From Paraburkholderia sartisoli (lineage in GTDB: Bacteria; Pseudomonadota; Gammaproteobacteria; Burkholderiales; Burkholderiaceae), in NCBI RefSeq assembly GCF_900107685.1, contig NZ_FNRQ01000004.1, positions 1 to 64,000 on the forward strand: DNA of 64,000 bases, written 5' to 3'. This document shows, piece after piece, positions 37,938-47,310 of the stretch; the stretch's first letter is position 1; each line of letters starts with the position of its first letter. The position numbers and the translations under genes are program-made. The notes under the pieces were generated by a model. That model was not told where the DNA came from, did no database searches, and saw only the letters and a list, made by a program, of their open reading frames with translations.

Positions 37938-38663
37938 TTAATGCGCCTGTCGTGGTTGTTTGCGAATCCCCGTCAACACGCCCAGTCGCAGCGCGAAACT
38001 GGCCGTGCGGGAGGGACTGCGCAATCCCCTGGGTGTCAGGAACCGTTGAACCCAGCCGAGGCCGAAGTCTGCCGCGATGGCAAGCAGGCTGACCAGAATG
38101 GCGCCCGCGATCAACTGGCGTGGATCCGATTGGGAAATACCGCGACTGATGAGCTTGCCCAGACCGCCGGCCCCGATGTAAGCCGCAATCGCCGCAACCC
38201 CGACATTGATGACCACCGCCATGCGCACGCCAGCCATGATGATGGGCAGCGCGATCGGGAGTTCCACCTTGCGCAGACGCTCGCCCGTCTTCATCCCCAT
38301 CCCTCTCGCGGCTTCGCGCAGAGCCGGGTCGATATTGGTAATCGCGGTATAGGTATTGCGGACGATCGGCAGTTGCGAGTAGAGGAATAGCGCGATGACC
38401 GTCGGCAGGAAGCCGATGCCCTGGCCAATCACGGAGAGCACCGGAATCATGATGCCGAACAGCGCAACGGACGGAATCGTCATGATGATCGACGCGACGT
38501 ACAGCACGATCTTCGCGACGCGTTCGTTGATGGTGATCGCGATGCCGAGCGGCACGCCGGTGAGGATGGCGAAGCCAACGCCCACGCCGACGATCTCGAT
38601 ATGCTCGACGGTCATCCTGGCGATGCTCGCCAGGTTGTCCCAGATGAAAGCAAGGGTTTCCAC
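37938..38663 (-). CDS. ABC permease of the quaternary-amine importer, subunit 2
   Basis: 241 residues starting at a GTG at 38663 with AGGAG seven bases upstream. About five membrane segments; the EAA loop reads IDPALREAARGMGMKTGERL. It is the first gene of a ten-gene minus-strand operon that ends with the GlxA-type regulator at 28187, so the promoter should lie in 38664-38978. Confidence 0.9.
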   Translation of the reverse strand: METLAFIWDNLASIARMTVEHIEIVGVGVGFAILTGVPLGIAITINERVAKIVLYVASIIMTIPSVALFGIMIPVLSVIGQGIGFLPTVIALFLYSQLPIVRNTYTAITNIDPALREAARGMGMKTGERLRKVELPIALPIIMAGVRMAVVINVGVAAIAAYIGAGGLGKLISRGISQSDPRQLIAGAILVSLLAIAADFGLGWVQRFLTPRGLRSPSRTASFALRLGVLTGIRKQPRQAH

Positions 38664-38978
38664 AGTGTCTCCTGGACTCTGAAAGAGCCATGTTTTCGTG
38701 TGTGCTGCTTTGGTGACAGGATAGGGGCGGAGTGGGCGCCGCCTTTAGCATCGGATCGACATTGTTTGTCACAAAAGCGGCATGTCGCGACTGTGATAAA
38801 TTTTTATCCTTCTAAATCAATGCGATATAGGGTTACCACCGATGTCTCCAGCAGACTATCCCGGCTTCCCTGTGTGCCGTGCAAGTCGATCCGTTCTGCA
38901 AATATCCTCAGGCTTGCAGTCCGGATGGGCGCTGTTTTGAGCAGAGCGGAATTGAAGCGAAGGTAAAGCGTCACGTGA
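38664..38978. promoter_or_regulatory. Upstream region of the ten-gene importer-catabolic operon
   Basis: About 315 bp between the first operon gene and the stop of the MFS gene. It contains the AT-rich palindrome GATAAATTTTTATC (38795-38808, two perfect 6-bp arms), 131 bp upstream of the start codon. This could be the GlxA-type regulator's site or part of the promoter. I could not assign -35/-10 boxes with confidence. Confidence 0.4.
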
Positions 38979-40313
38979 TCACGCGGCGCTGGCCATGCCG
39001 CGACGGGCGCTCACGCTGAGCAAGGCCTGAATGGCAAGGACTGCGGTCACGGTCATGGTGAACAGATAGATGCCCAGGGGACCGACCCACTTCATCACCA
39101 GCGATGCGATGACCGGTCCGGCACTCCCCCCGAGCGCGAAAGTCAGCAGCAGGCCGGCACTCGTGGCAACGCGATGTGTCGAAGGGACCCGGTCGTTGGC
39201 GTGCGCGATGGACAGGCCGTAGACGGTAAAGATCAGGCTGACGTAGAGGTACGCCACGGGTTGAAGTACCCCGTCGCCATGGAACAGAAAGAGTGTCACG
39301 CTGCTCAGGGTCAGCAACAACGAAACGGCCAGGATGACCCACCTCCGGTCGACGTGGTCAGACAGGTAAGCCACCGGCCATTGCGGCAGGAGCGCTGCGA
39401 TCAGGGCGGTACCCATGAAACGGGATACCGCCGGCACCGGATAACCGGCGTTACGCATATATACCGGATACAGGGAGTAGAACACGCTGCTCAGCAAGCC
39501 GGCCGCAAGGCACCCGCACAGACCCAGCGGCGCCAGGCGACAGAGGGAGCGCACGCCGTCCAGCCCGAGACCGGGTCCCGACTCAGGGGTGCTGTCGTGC
39601 GCGTGCGCGGATGTTTCGGCGGCAACGCTGCGAGCGAGGGTAACGGGCACGAGGGATGCCGCGAACAGGCAGCCCACGAGACTGAAAAGCTCGAACCCGT
39701 AGGGATCAGTCGTGCTGACCAGAAATTGTCCGGTGCCTGCACAGAGATAGGTGGTGATCAGATACACGGAGAAGACCCGCCCCCGCCACGCGTTGCGCGC
39801 CACGCCATTCAGCCAGCTTTCCATTACCGTGAAAATGCCCGCCAGGCAAAAGCCCGTCATGAACCGCAGACACCCCCAGATGAGCGGCTGGGTGGAAACC
39901 GCATACCCGAGCGCCGTGCAGGTCGCGACGGCGGCGAAGATTGCAAATGCACGGTGATGACCGATCCGTGCGATGAGTGATCCGCCTCGCCAGGCGCCGA
40001 GCATGAAGCCGGCGTAATAGGCGGCCTGAACGAATCCAACGGTCATCGAAGGAAAGTTTGCATGGACCATGCGCAGCGCGATCAGCGTGCCGAGCAGGCC
40101 GTTCCCCATGACCAGCAGGGCGAACCCAAGCAGCAGGCTGGAAATGGAGGACACCACACCGGGCGCCGGGGCTCCCGTGTGTACGTCGCGGGCGCCGGCA
40201 TTCGCACGTGTCTCGCACTGCAATCCGTCAGTGCTCACGTTCGCGATCTCACTGGTTGGGGAATCGATGGTTCGGCACGTCCGCCGACGCGTCTGTCGGG
40301 ACCGGAACTCCAT
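38979..40313 (-). CDS. MFS transporter
   Basis: Up to 444 residues with about twelve membrane segments. The first is LLLGFALLVMGNGLLGTLIA; the inter-half loop around HAHDSTPESGPGLGLDG is hydrophilic, as expected between helices 6 and 7. YfkF/YcaD-type single-component carriers have this pattern. The N-terminal ~50 residues are polar and atypical, so the true start probably lies further inside the frame, near residues 25-70. The substrate cannot be inferred. It is separate from the importer operon by 315 bp and could be co-regulated or independent. Confidence 0.82.
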   Translation of the reverse strand: MEFRSRQTRRRTCRTIDSPTSEIANVSTDGLQCETRANAGARDVHTGAPAPGVVSSISSLLLGFALLVMGNGLLGTLIALRMVHANFPSMTVGFVQAAYYAGFMLGAWRGGSLIARIGHHRAFAIFAAVATCTALGYAVSTQPLIWGCLRFMTGFCLAGIFTVMESWLNGVARNAWRGRVFSVYLITTYLCAGTGQFLVSTTDPYGFELFSLVGCLFAASLVPVTLARSVAAETSAHAHDSTPESGPGLGLDGVRSLCRLAPLGLCGCLAAGLLSSVFYSLYPVYMRNAGYPVPAVSRFMGTALIAALLPQWPVAYLSDHVDRRWVILAVSLLLTLSSVTLFLFHGDGVLQPVAYLYVSLIFTVYGLSIAHANDRVPSTHRVATSAGLLLTFALGGSAGPVIASLVMKWVGPLGIYLFTMTVTAVLAIQALLSVSARRGMASAA

Positions 40314-40533
40314 GCGGGAGCATCGACGTCACGAGCAGGGATGTGCCGACGGACGTCCCGGCAGATCATCGCCTGACGCGTCGCCGTAGCCTTTACAGAC
40401 CGTTCGACTATAAGGAAGAGTGTTCGCTCACGAATAACACCGCTGCGACATTGTTCGGCACAGAGACGACACGTTGCGACAGCTACCCGCCGCAACGGCA
40501 AACGCGATCGTCGCCGGACACGCCGCGCGCCAC

Positions 40534-42255
40534 TTACCGCAGGTTCGTCCTCGCGAGCTCGACGATCTCGTCGCCCCGTCCGCTCAATACGGCACGCAGC
40601 ATATAGAGGCTGAAGCCCTTTGCCTGCGCCAGCTCGATGCTGGGTGGCAGCGCCAGTTCGTGCTTCGACGTGACCACGTCCACGAGCGCCGGCCCCGGAT
40701 GCGCGAACGCTTCCTTCAACGCGCGTTCGAGCGCCTCCGATTCCGTCACCCGCACGCTGAAAATACCGGCGCCGTGCGCAATCGCCGCGAAGTCCGTCTT
40801 GCTCAGATCCACGTTCGTGTCGAGGTAGCCGCCGGCTTTCAGCTCCATCGACACGAAACCGAGCAGGCTGTTGTTGAACACCACCACCTTGATCGGCAGA
40901 TCGAGCTGGCGCGCGGACAGCAGGTCACCGAGCAGCATCGACAATCCGCCGTCGCCTGAAAGCGAAACCACCATCCGGTCCGGATGGGCGGCCTGCGCAC
41001 CGAGCGCCTGCGGCATCGCGTTCGCCATCGACCCATGATTGAACGAACCATGCAGTTGCCGCCGGCCGTTCATCGTCAGATAGCGCGCGGCCCATAGCGT
41101 GGGCGTACCGACGTCGGCGGAAAAGATCGCGTCGTCGCTGGCGATCTCGTCGATCATCCGCGTCAGGTACTGCGGATGAATCGGCCGACCGGGCCCCGCG
41201 GGCGTCGCCAGTTCATCGAGGCCCTTGCGCGCGGAAAGATAGTGTTTGCGCGCCTTGTCGATAAACGTGCGATCCGTTTTGCGCTGCAGCTTCGGCAACA
41301 GCGCCGCGACCGTTTCCTTCACGGTGCCGACCAGCCCGAGCGCAAGCGGCGTGCGGCGCCCCAGTTGCGAGCCCTTCCGGTCGATCTGCACGACTTTCGC
41401 TTCGGGCGGATAGAACGGACGATACGGAAAGTCGCATCCCAGCAGCAGCACCGTGTCGCACGACATCATCGCGTGATAGCCGGAGCTGAATCCGATCAGC
41501 CCGGTCATGCCGACGTCGAACGGGTTGTCGTATTCGATGAACTGCTTGCCGCGCAGCGCGTGAACGACCGGGGCGCCCAGCGTATCGGCGAGTTGCACGA
41601 CTTCGGCATGCGCGCCTGCCACGCCGCTGCCGCACATGATCGTCACGGCTTCGCAGCCGTTCAGCATCGACGCAAGCCGGTCGATGTCGGGCTCCGACGG
41701 CAAAATGCTCGAAGGCTCGCCCAGGTTCCATTCGGGCACCGGCACGCGGCATTCGCTCAGCGCGACGTCGCCCGGCAGCACGATCACGGCGACGCCGCGC
41801 TCCTCGGTGGCGGCGCGCATCGCCCGTTCCAGCACGCGCGGAAACTGCGAAGCGTTCGACACCAGTTCCACGAAGTGGCTGCACTCCCTGAAAAGATCCT
41901 GCGGATGCGTTTCCTGAAAGTAGCCGAGACCAATTTCGGTAGACGGAATATGCGCGGCAATCGCGAGCACGGGCTGCTGGTTGCGATGACAGTCGAAGAG
42001 CCCGTTGATCAGATGCAGGTTGCCGGGACCGCAACTGCCCGCACACACGGCGAGACGGCCGCTCGCTGCCGCATCGGCGCCAGCGGCAAACGCGGCGACT
42101 TCCTCGTGACGCGTGTGCATCCAGCGGATCGTGCCGACCTGATCGAGGCTGTATGCGAGGCCGTTCAGGCTGTCGCCGGTTACGCCCCAGATACGCTCGA
42201 CGCCCGCGCCTGAAAGCGTCCTTGCCAGATAATCCGCGACCGTCTGTGTGGCCAT
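40534..42255 (-). CDS. poxB: Pyruvate dehydrogenase (quinone)/pyruvate oxidase, PoxB type
   Basis: 573 residues of the thiamine-diphosphate decarboxylase family. N-terminal Pyr domain with the cofactor Glu in [17 protein letters not shown] (about 50), central FAD/DHAP-type domain, and the C-terminal thiamine diphosphate motif [20 protein letters not shown] ending NNS. E. coli PoxB is 572 residues and oxidatively decarboxylates pyruvate to acetate at the membrane with ubiquinone. The C-terminus here ends ...[20 protein letters not shown], consistent with the PoxB membrane-binding helix. The ATG at 42255 has GAGGAG upstream. Confidence 0.9.
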   Translation of the reverse strand: MATQTVADYLARTLSGAGVERIWGVTGDSLNGLAYSLDQVGTIRWMHTRHEEVAAFAAGADAAASGRLAVCAGSCGPGNLHLINGLFDCHRNQQPVLAIAAHIPSTEIGLGYFQETHPQDLFRECSHFVELVSNASQFPRVLERAMRAATEERGVAVIVLPGDVALSECRVPVPEWNLGEPSSILPSEPDIDRLASMLNGCEAVTIMCGSGVAGAHAEVVQLADTLGAPVVHALRGKQFIEYDNPFDVGMTGLIGFSSGYHAMMSCDTVLLLGCDFPYRPFYPPEAKVVQIDRKGSQLGRRTPLALGLVGTVKETVAALLPKLQRKTDRTFIDKARKHYLSARKGLDELATPAGPGRPIHPQYLTRMIDEIASDDAIFSADVGTPTLWAARYLTMNGRRQLHGSFNHGSMANAMPQALGAQAAHPDRMVVSLSGDGGLSMLLGDLLSARQLDLPIKVVVFNNSLLGFVSMELKAGGYLDTNVDLSKTDFAAIAHGAGIFSVRVTESEALERALKEAFAHPGPALVDVVTSKHELALPPSIELAQAKGFSLYMLRAVLSGRGDEIVELARTNLR

Positions 42256-42728
42256 GTGCTGCTCCTCGCCAAGTGCGCCAGCCCGAACATGGAAGCGAAA
42301 CCCGGGCCGGCACGAAACCCAAAGAAGAAGATCGACTGGGCACGCAGGCCGCGCTAGTCGCGCTGGTCACGCGAAACGGACAGACGTGCCGCCGATGCAC
42401 CTGATGACTTTCCCGCGGCGAAGTACGTCCGCCGCGCCTCACCGCCCTGCATGACACCCGTCACATACTACGCCGGGATCGTGTCAGCCCACACGTTGCC
42501 AGCCGGACTTGCTCGCGACACCGATAGAGCCGGCGTCATGGGCGCCCCGTGAATAAACGGCCTCCCCCGACGTTCGATAAACGCACCGCCTCGTTGCACG
42601 GTAACGCGTGCAAAACGAGGGTCTTCCATCATCACGCAAGGCTCGCCGTGTGCGTGACCTCTTGTTATAATTCTCTCAGGAAATCGAACGAAACATAACG
42701 CGCACCCCCGCCATGCGCCAGGACCTCC
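42256..42728. other. Intergenic region poxB-deoR with DeoR-like operator
   Basis: About 470 bp between divergent poxB and deoR. It must hold both promoters. The most distinctive element is the 16-bp DeoR-like site at 42663-42678. I see no gene; opposite-strand frames lack family resemblance. Confidence 0.45.
42663..42678. promoter_or_regulatory. DeoR-like operator upstream of deoR
   Basis: TGTTATAATTCTCTCA matches the E. coli DeoR operator TGTTAGAATTCTAACA at 13 of 16 positions, 50 bp upstream of the deoR start. It contains TATAAT, so a bound repressor would cover a likely -10 element and give autoregulation. Confidence 0.6.
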
Positions 42729-43454
42729 ATGCTGAAAACCGACCGCCTCCGCGCCCTCGCCGATGCGCTGGCCAGGCAAAACGTGATGCGCCTGCGTGAC
42801 GCCGCCACCCTGCTCGGCGTTTCGGAAATGACTGTTCGCCGCGATATCGCGGGTAGCCCCGAGCGGTTCACCTATCTCGGCGGCTACATCGTCAGCGCCA
42901 CCGATGTCCCGAACAACGCGGGCTACTCGCTCGAAGAAGAAAAAGACCACTTCGCGCAGGCCAAGGCCGAAGCGTCGGCGATCGCGGCGGGCCTGATCGG
43001 CGATAACGAAACGCTCTTCATCGACTGCGGCACGACGCTCACCACGCTCGCGCGCCTGATTCCGGTCGAGCGCCATGTCACGGTGGTGTGCTATTCGCTG
43101 AACGTCGCGGAAATCCTGCGGCGCAAGCCGAACGTCCGGATGATCCTGCTAGGCGGCGTCTACGTGCCGTCGTCCGATTCGTTCGCGGGCGAAGAGAGCC
43201 TGGAGGTGCTGCGTCGCATGGGCATCAACAAGGCGTTTATTTCCGCCGGCGGCGTGGATCCGGCGCGCGGCGTGACCTGCTGGAATTTTCACGAAGTCGC
43301 GCTGAAACAGGCCGCGATGGCGAGCGCCGTCGAGCGCCATCTCGTGGTGGACATGAGCAAGTTCGGTGTGGTGAAAGCGGTGCGCTTCTCACAGATCGAC
43401 GACTTCGATTCGATCATCACCGAGAAAGGCCAGGATCACCGCAAGCGCAAGTAA
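42729..43454 (+). CDS. deoR: DeoR-type repressor of the deoxyribose locus
   Basis: 241 residues. An N-terminal DeoR helix-turn-helix (VMRLRDAATLLGVSEMTVRR) precedes a sugar-phosphate-binding domain with LFIDCGTTLTTLARLIPV, VVCYSLN and the Lys-rich end LVVDMSKFGVVKAVRF. The GGYIV, CYSLN and GVTCWNFHE segments align with E. coli DeoR itself, not only with its family. The effector is probably deoxyribose-5-phosphate. It is oriented towards the sugar importer genes on the opposite strand, and two DeoR-like operators lie in the locus (42663-42678 and 53475-53490). Confidence 0.9.
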   Translation: MLKTDRLRALADALARQNVMRLRDAATLLGVSEMTVRRDIAGSPERFTYLGGYIVSATDVPNNAGYSLEEEKDHFAQAKAEASAIAAGLIGDNETLFIDCGTTLTTLARLIPVERHVTVVCYSLNVAEILRRKPNVRMILLGGVYVPSSDSFAGEESLEVLRRMGINKAFISAGGVDPARGVTCWNFHEVALKQAAMASAVERHLVVDMSKFGVVKAVRFSQIDDFDSIITEKGQDHRKRK

Positions 43455-43458
43455 GCGC

Positions 43459-43480
43459 GCCCGCCGCCGCGACGGCGGGC
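43459..43480. terminator. GC-rich hairpin between convergent deoR and permease genes
   Basis: GCCCGCCG (43459-43466) and CGGCGGGC (43473-43480) form a perfect 8-bp stem with a 6-nt loop, directly after the deoR stop and before the permease stop. There is no T-run on either side, so it may act as a transcript-end stabiliser or a weak bidirectional terminator. Confidence 0.5.
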
Positions 43481-43515
43481 ATCATGTGCGCGGCAAGCCG
43501 CGTCGGCAGGAGCGC

Positions 43516-44562
43516 TCAGCTCTTGCGTTGCAGTGCGAAGAGCGTGCCAGCCACCAGAATGAACGCACCGATGATCACCTTCTGCCAGGTGCTCGGCACG
43601 CCGGTCAGAATGAGCACGCTGTTGATCAGCGTCACCAGCGCCACACCCAGCAGCGTCCCCGCCACCGTCCCGGTGCCGCCCGTGATGCGCGCACCACCCA
43701 GGATCACCGCGGCGATCACGTCGAGTTCCGAGCCGACCAGATCGAACGGATTCGCAAGACGGTTGTTCGACACATGCAGGATGCCCGCGACACCGGCGAG
43801 CATGCCCGTATAGCCGAACACGAACAGATGGATCGCGCGCAGGTTGTATCCAAGCCGTTCGGCAATCGCGAGACTGCCGCCCATCGCATACACGCCACGT
43901 CCCATCATCGTCCGGTTGAGCAGCCACCACGTGACGATCGCGGCCACGACGAGCGCCAGCACCGATACCGGCAACACGGCACGCAGGCCCTCGCTCGTGT
44001 GATAGAAGAACAGCGGAATGCGGCCGAACCGGTCCATGCTGTGCGGAATGTTCATGAAGAACGATGTGCCGATGAACGTCAGCAGCAGACCGCGAAACAG
44101 ATACTGCGTGCCGATCGTGACGATCAGCGACGGCGCCTTCAGCCGGTAAACCAGCAGCCCGTTGACGATGCCGAGCACGACGCCGCCCAGCGCCCCCGTG
44201 ATCAGGATCAGCGCAAACGGCGCGTCGGGCCACCACGCGAACACGGCCTTGGTGATGCCGTACATCGTCAGCGCGGCGATCGCGGTGAACGACACGTCGA
44301 TGCCGCCCGATGCCAGCACGACGAGCGTGCCCAGCGCGAAGAGCGACATCGTCGTCGCCGAATGCAGCAGGTCGAACAGCGTCGCGAGCTGGAAGAAGCG
44401 CGGATTGATCGCACCGACGATCAAACAGGTCACCACGATCAGCGCGACGGTGAACCACTCCGGATTGCGCGCGAGCTTCGCGCGCACGCTGGGCGGCTTG
44501 ACCTTGGGTGCGATTTCGACGAGGGTTGGGGTGGTCATGGTCTGATTAACACGGAAATTCAT
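43516..44562 (-). CDS. Sugar ABC transporter permease, RbsC type
   Basis: 348 residues with about eight to ten membrane segments. The family motif is GAFILVAGTLFALQ-type near the C-terminus together with GGARITGGTGTVAGTLLGVA. It starts MNFRVNQTM at 44562 with GAGG upstream at a long spacing; a second ATG at 44538 is possible. It is the last gene of the minus-strand operon, 24 bp after the ATPase. With a second permease gene at 47311-48384 it probably forms a heterodimeric channel for a pentose such as deoxyribose. Confidence 0.9.
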   Translation of the reverse strand: MNFRVNQTMTTPTLVEIAPKVKPPSVRAKLARNPEWFTVALIVVTCLIVGAINPRFFQLATLFDLLHSATTMSLFALGTLVVLASGGIDVSFTAIAALTMYGITKAVFAWWPDAPFALILITGALGGVVLGIVNGLLVYRLKAPSLIVTIGTQYLFRGLLLTFIGTSFFMNIPHSMDRFGRIPLFFYHTSEGLRAVLPVSVLALVVAAIVTWWLLNRTMMGRGVYAMGGSLAIAERLGYNLRAIHLFVFGYTGMLAGVAGILHVSNNRLANPFDLVGSELDVIAAVILGGARITGGTGTVAGTLLGVALVTLINSVLILTGVPSTWQKVIIGAFILVAGTLFALQRKS

Positions 44563-44586
44563 GCGGGTGACGTCCTCGGGTTCCAG

Positions 44587-46137
44587 CTAGGCCGCTTCCG
44601 AAAGCAGCGCGTGATACAGGTCGGCTTCGCTCAGCGCGTCGGCCTTGTACTCGTTCGCGACGCGTCCCTTCTTCATCATCAGGATGCGGTCGCAGTTCTG
44701 CAGCAGTTCGGGCAGGTCGTCGCTGATGAGGACAATACCGATGCCGCGCTGCGAGAGCCGCTGCATGATGCGGTAGATGATGTCCTTCGATCCGACATCG
44801 ACGCCGACTGTCGGTCCGTGCAGGATCAGCACGCGCGGATCGATCGCAAGCCAGCGGCCGATCAGCACGCGTTGCTGGTTGCCGCCGGAAAGCGACTGCA
44901 CCGGCTTGTCGACGCCAGGCGTCGCGATCTGCAGATCCTTCACGGTCTGTTCGGCCAGTGTCTGCGCGCGCACCCGGTCGATCTGGCCGAAGCGGTCGCG
45001 CAGGCTCGAAATCATCGCGGTGATCACGTTGTCGCGAATCGGCTTGTCGAGAAAGAGCCCTTCGTTCAGGCGGTCTTCCGGCACATAGCCGATCCGGTGA
45101 TTTTTTGCATCCGATGGCGTGCGCAACGTGACAGGCTTGCCGTCGAGCACGACCTGCCCCGACTGCGCGGGCGCGACGCCCGCCAGCGCACGCGCGAGCT
45201 CATTGCGGCCCGAGTCGAGCAGCCCGGTGATGCCGAGTATTTCGCCCGCGTGCAGCGTGAACGAAACGTCGCTGAACTGGCCCGCGCGCGTGAAACCGCG
45301 CACGTCGAGCACGACGTCCTGCCCGAGGCTGCCTTCACGATAACGTTCGTTCGACAGATGGCGGCCCGTCATCAGCTCGCTGATCTGCGCCTTCGTGTAC
45401 TGCGCGATCGGACCTTGCGCCATTTTCTGGCCGTCGCGCAGCACGATCACTTCGCCGCCAATCGCGTAGCACTCGTCCAGCTTGTGGCTGACGAAAAGCA
45501 CCGTCACGCCCTGCGCGCGCAGATTCGCGAGCACGGCGATCAGGTTGTCGACTTCCTTTTGCGTGAGCGACGTCGTCGGTTCGTCCATGATCACGAACTT
45601 CGCTTCGCTCGCGATCGCGCGGGCGATCGCGACGAGCTGACGTGTCGCAAGTGGCAACTGCTCAATGAGCGTTGCCTGAAATTCCGCCGTGCCGGGTAAC
45701 CCGACCGCTTCGAGCGCGCGTGCGGCGGTTCGCGCGAGCGCGCGCCGGTCGAACGTGCGGGCGAGCCGGCCGCCGTGTTCGGCGAGCTCGGACGTGAGCG
45801 CGACGTTTTCGGCGACGCTCATGTTCGGCAGCAGCGACAGGTCCTGATACACCGTTTCGATCCCCGCCGCGAGCGATTCGAGCGCCGAGAGCCGCGCGTG
45901 CCGCACGCCTTCGATCACCAGTTCGCCTTCGTCGGGCGGCTGCGCGCCGGAGATGATCTTGATGAGCGTGCTCTTGCCGCAGCCGTTTTCGCCGAGCAGG
46001 TGATAGATCTGGCCGCGCTCGAACGAAAGGTTCACGCCGCGCAACGCATGCACGCCTGTGAAACGCTTGTGTACGCCGCGCACTTCCAGAAACGGTTGCG
46101 ACGGTGAAGACCGCGGTGTCGATACGTCTTGATTCAT
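44587..46137 (-). CDS. Sugar ABC transporter ATPase, RbsA/MglA type (two nucleotide-binding domains)
   Basis: 516 residues from the ATG at 46137 (MNQDVSTPRSS). Domain 1 has Walker A GENGCGKSTL and a signature region LPLATRQLVAIARAI with Walker B FVIMDEPTTSL. Domain 2 has GLLDSGRNEL, the signature LSGGNQQRVLIGRWL and RVLILHGPTVGVD, in which the Glu after Walker B is replaced, as is common in this family. It energises the two-permease sugar importer. A 26-bp hairpin lies in the gap before it. Confidence 0.92.
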   Translation of the reverse strand: MNQDVSTPRSSPSQPFLEVRGVHKRFTGVHALRGVNLSFERGQIYHLLGENGCGKSTLIKIISGAQPPDEGELVIEGVRHARLSALESLAAGIETVYQDLSLLPNMSVAENVALTSELAEHGGRLARTFDRRALARTAARALEAVGLPGTAEFQATLIEQLPLATRQLVAIARAIASEAKFVIMDEPTTSLTQKEVDNLIAVLANLRAQGVTVLFVSHKLDECYAIGGEVIVLRDGQKMAQGPIAQYTKAQISELMTGRHLSNERYREGSLGQDVVLDVRGFTRAGQFSDVSFTLHAGEILGITGLLDSGRNELARALAGVAPAQSGQVVLDGKPVTLRTPSDAKNHRIGYVPEDRLNEGLFLDKPIRDNVITAMISSLRDRFGQIDRVRAQTLAEQTVKDLQIATPGVDKPVQSLSGGNQQRVLIGRWLAIDPRVLILHGPTVGVDVGSKDIIYRIMQRLSQRGIGIVLISDDLPELLQNCDRILMMKKGRVANEYKADALSEADLYHALLSEAA

Positions 46138-46165
46138 GATGGCAAGCCAGTGAGTCGCGGGTTGG

Positions 46166-46191
46166 ATGGCGTGCCCGCCCGGGCACGCCAT
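46166..46191. promoter_or_regulatory. Intra-operon hairpin between binding-protein and ATPase genes
   Basis: ATGGCGTGCCCG (46166-46177) and CGGGCACGCCAT (46180-46191) are perfect 12-bp arms around two bases, right after the binding-protein stop. Such hairpins stabilise the 3' end of binding-protein mRNA and lower expression of the following genes. There is no T-run, so full termination is unlikely. Confidence 0.6.
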
Positions 46192-46201
46192 GAGACACCG
46201 G

Positions 46202-47206
46202 TCAGAACGGATACTGCTTGTAGTTCGACTTGTCGACGTTCACCCAGCCCTGGCCGCGCACGATGATGCCCTTGCCCGGACCCTTCGAGACCGTGACCTT
46301 CGTGTAGCCCGGAAGGCCGAGGTCGGCGCCGTTCTCAACCGTCTTGCCGTCGATCAGCATCTTCGCGATCTTGTTCATCGCGATGCCCGCGAGCTTCGGA
46401 TCCCAGAACGCGATGCCGTTGATCGCACCGCTTTCGAGGTACTTGCCCGCTTCGGCCGGCAGCCCCGTGCCGTACACGCAGATCTTGCCCTGCAGGCCGG
46501 CTTCCTCGACGGCGCGGCCAATGCCGATCACGTCGAGCGACGACGAGCCCTGGAAGCCCTTCAGGTCCGGATGCTTGCGCAGCACTTCCTTCGCGACTTC
46601 GTACGCGCGCTCGCCGTCGTTGTTGGTTTCGAGTTTCGGCTCGACCAGATTCATCTTCGGATACTTCGCTTTCGCGTTGCCGATGCCGCCGTCCGCCCAC
46701 TGCACCTGCGAGCGGCTGCCGAGCGAGCCGACCAGCACGGCCCACTTGCCTTCGCCGTGCATGCACGACGCGAGGCGTTCGTTCAGCGCCGCGCCGTATG
46801 CGGTGTTGTCGAAGGCCTCGACGTCGACCATCGTGTTCTTCTCGTTGTCCGCCTCATGCGTGACCACCTTGATGCCGCGATCCATCGCCTTTTTCAGCGC
46901 CGGTTCCAGCGTCGGCGGATCGTACGGCACGACCGCGATCGCGGTCACTTTCTTCGCGATCAGGTCTTCGATGATCTTCAGCTGCTGCGCGGCGTCGGCG
47001 CGGCCCGGGCCGGTCTGATACGCCTTCACGCCGGGGTTGTCCTTCGCGAACTCCTTGACGCCGTCGTCCATCCGGTTGAACCAGTTGATCCCCGTCACTT
47101 TGACGACCGTGACGATCGTCTCGTCAGTTGCCGCCTGCGCCGCTGCAACGACGCCCACCGTCAGGACGCCTGCTGCGATCGCGGCACCCAGTCGAGTCAG
47201 TTTCAT
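46202..47206 (-). CDS. Periplasmic sugar-binding protein (RbsB/LsrB-like)
   Basis: 334 residues. Sec signal MKLTRLGAAIAAGVLTVGVV with cleavage after AQA, then TDETIVTVVKVTGINWFNRM, typical of periplasmic binding proteins with the LacI/RbsB fold. The ATG at 47206 has AAGGAG eight bases upstream. Its overall character is nearest LsrB/RhaS-type proteins. The locus (DeoC, DeoR, ribokinase-like kinase) argues for deoxyribose or a similar pentose as ligand. Confidence 0.9.
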   Translation of the reverse strand: MKLTRLGAAIAAGVLTVGVVAAAQAATDETIVTVVKVTGINWFNRMDDGVKEFAKDNPGVKAYQTGPGRADAAQQLKIIEDLIAKKVTAIAVVPYDPPTLEPALKKAMDRGIKVVTHEADNEKNTMVDVEAFDNTAYGAALNERLASCMHGEGKWAVLVGSLGSRSQVQWADGGIGNAKAKYPKMNLVEPKLETNNDGERAYEVAKEVLRKHPDLKGFQGSSSLDVIGIGRAVEEAGLQGKICVYGTGLPAEAGKYLESGAINGIAFWDPKLAGIAMNKIAKMLIDGKTVENGADLGLPGYTKVTVSKGPGKGIIVRGQGWVNVDKSNYKQYPF

Positions 47207-47310
47207 GCGATGTCTCCTTTATCGTTCGATTTCGCCCCTGATCACGGTCGCGGACAGTCAGGGCCCGATGTCCGCCGCGTACTGAAAACCTTCTGGCGCG
47301 GGTGCCTTCG

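Noticed and set aside
37936..38772. Upstream extension of the CBS-domain ATPase frame
   Set aside because: It runs antiparallel in frame choice through the permease gene and has no fold; the ATG at 37935 begins a standard ABC ATPase.
43486..45699. 737-residue plus-strand open frame
   Set aside because: Antisense to the sugar permease and ATPase genes, with Arg/Gln/His-rich composition and no family resemblance.
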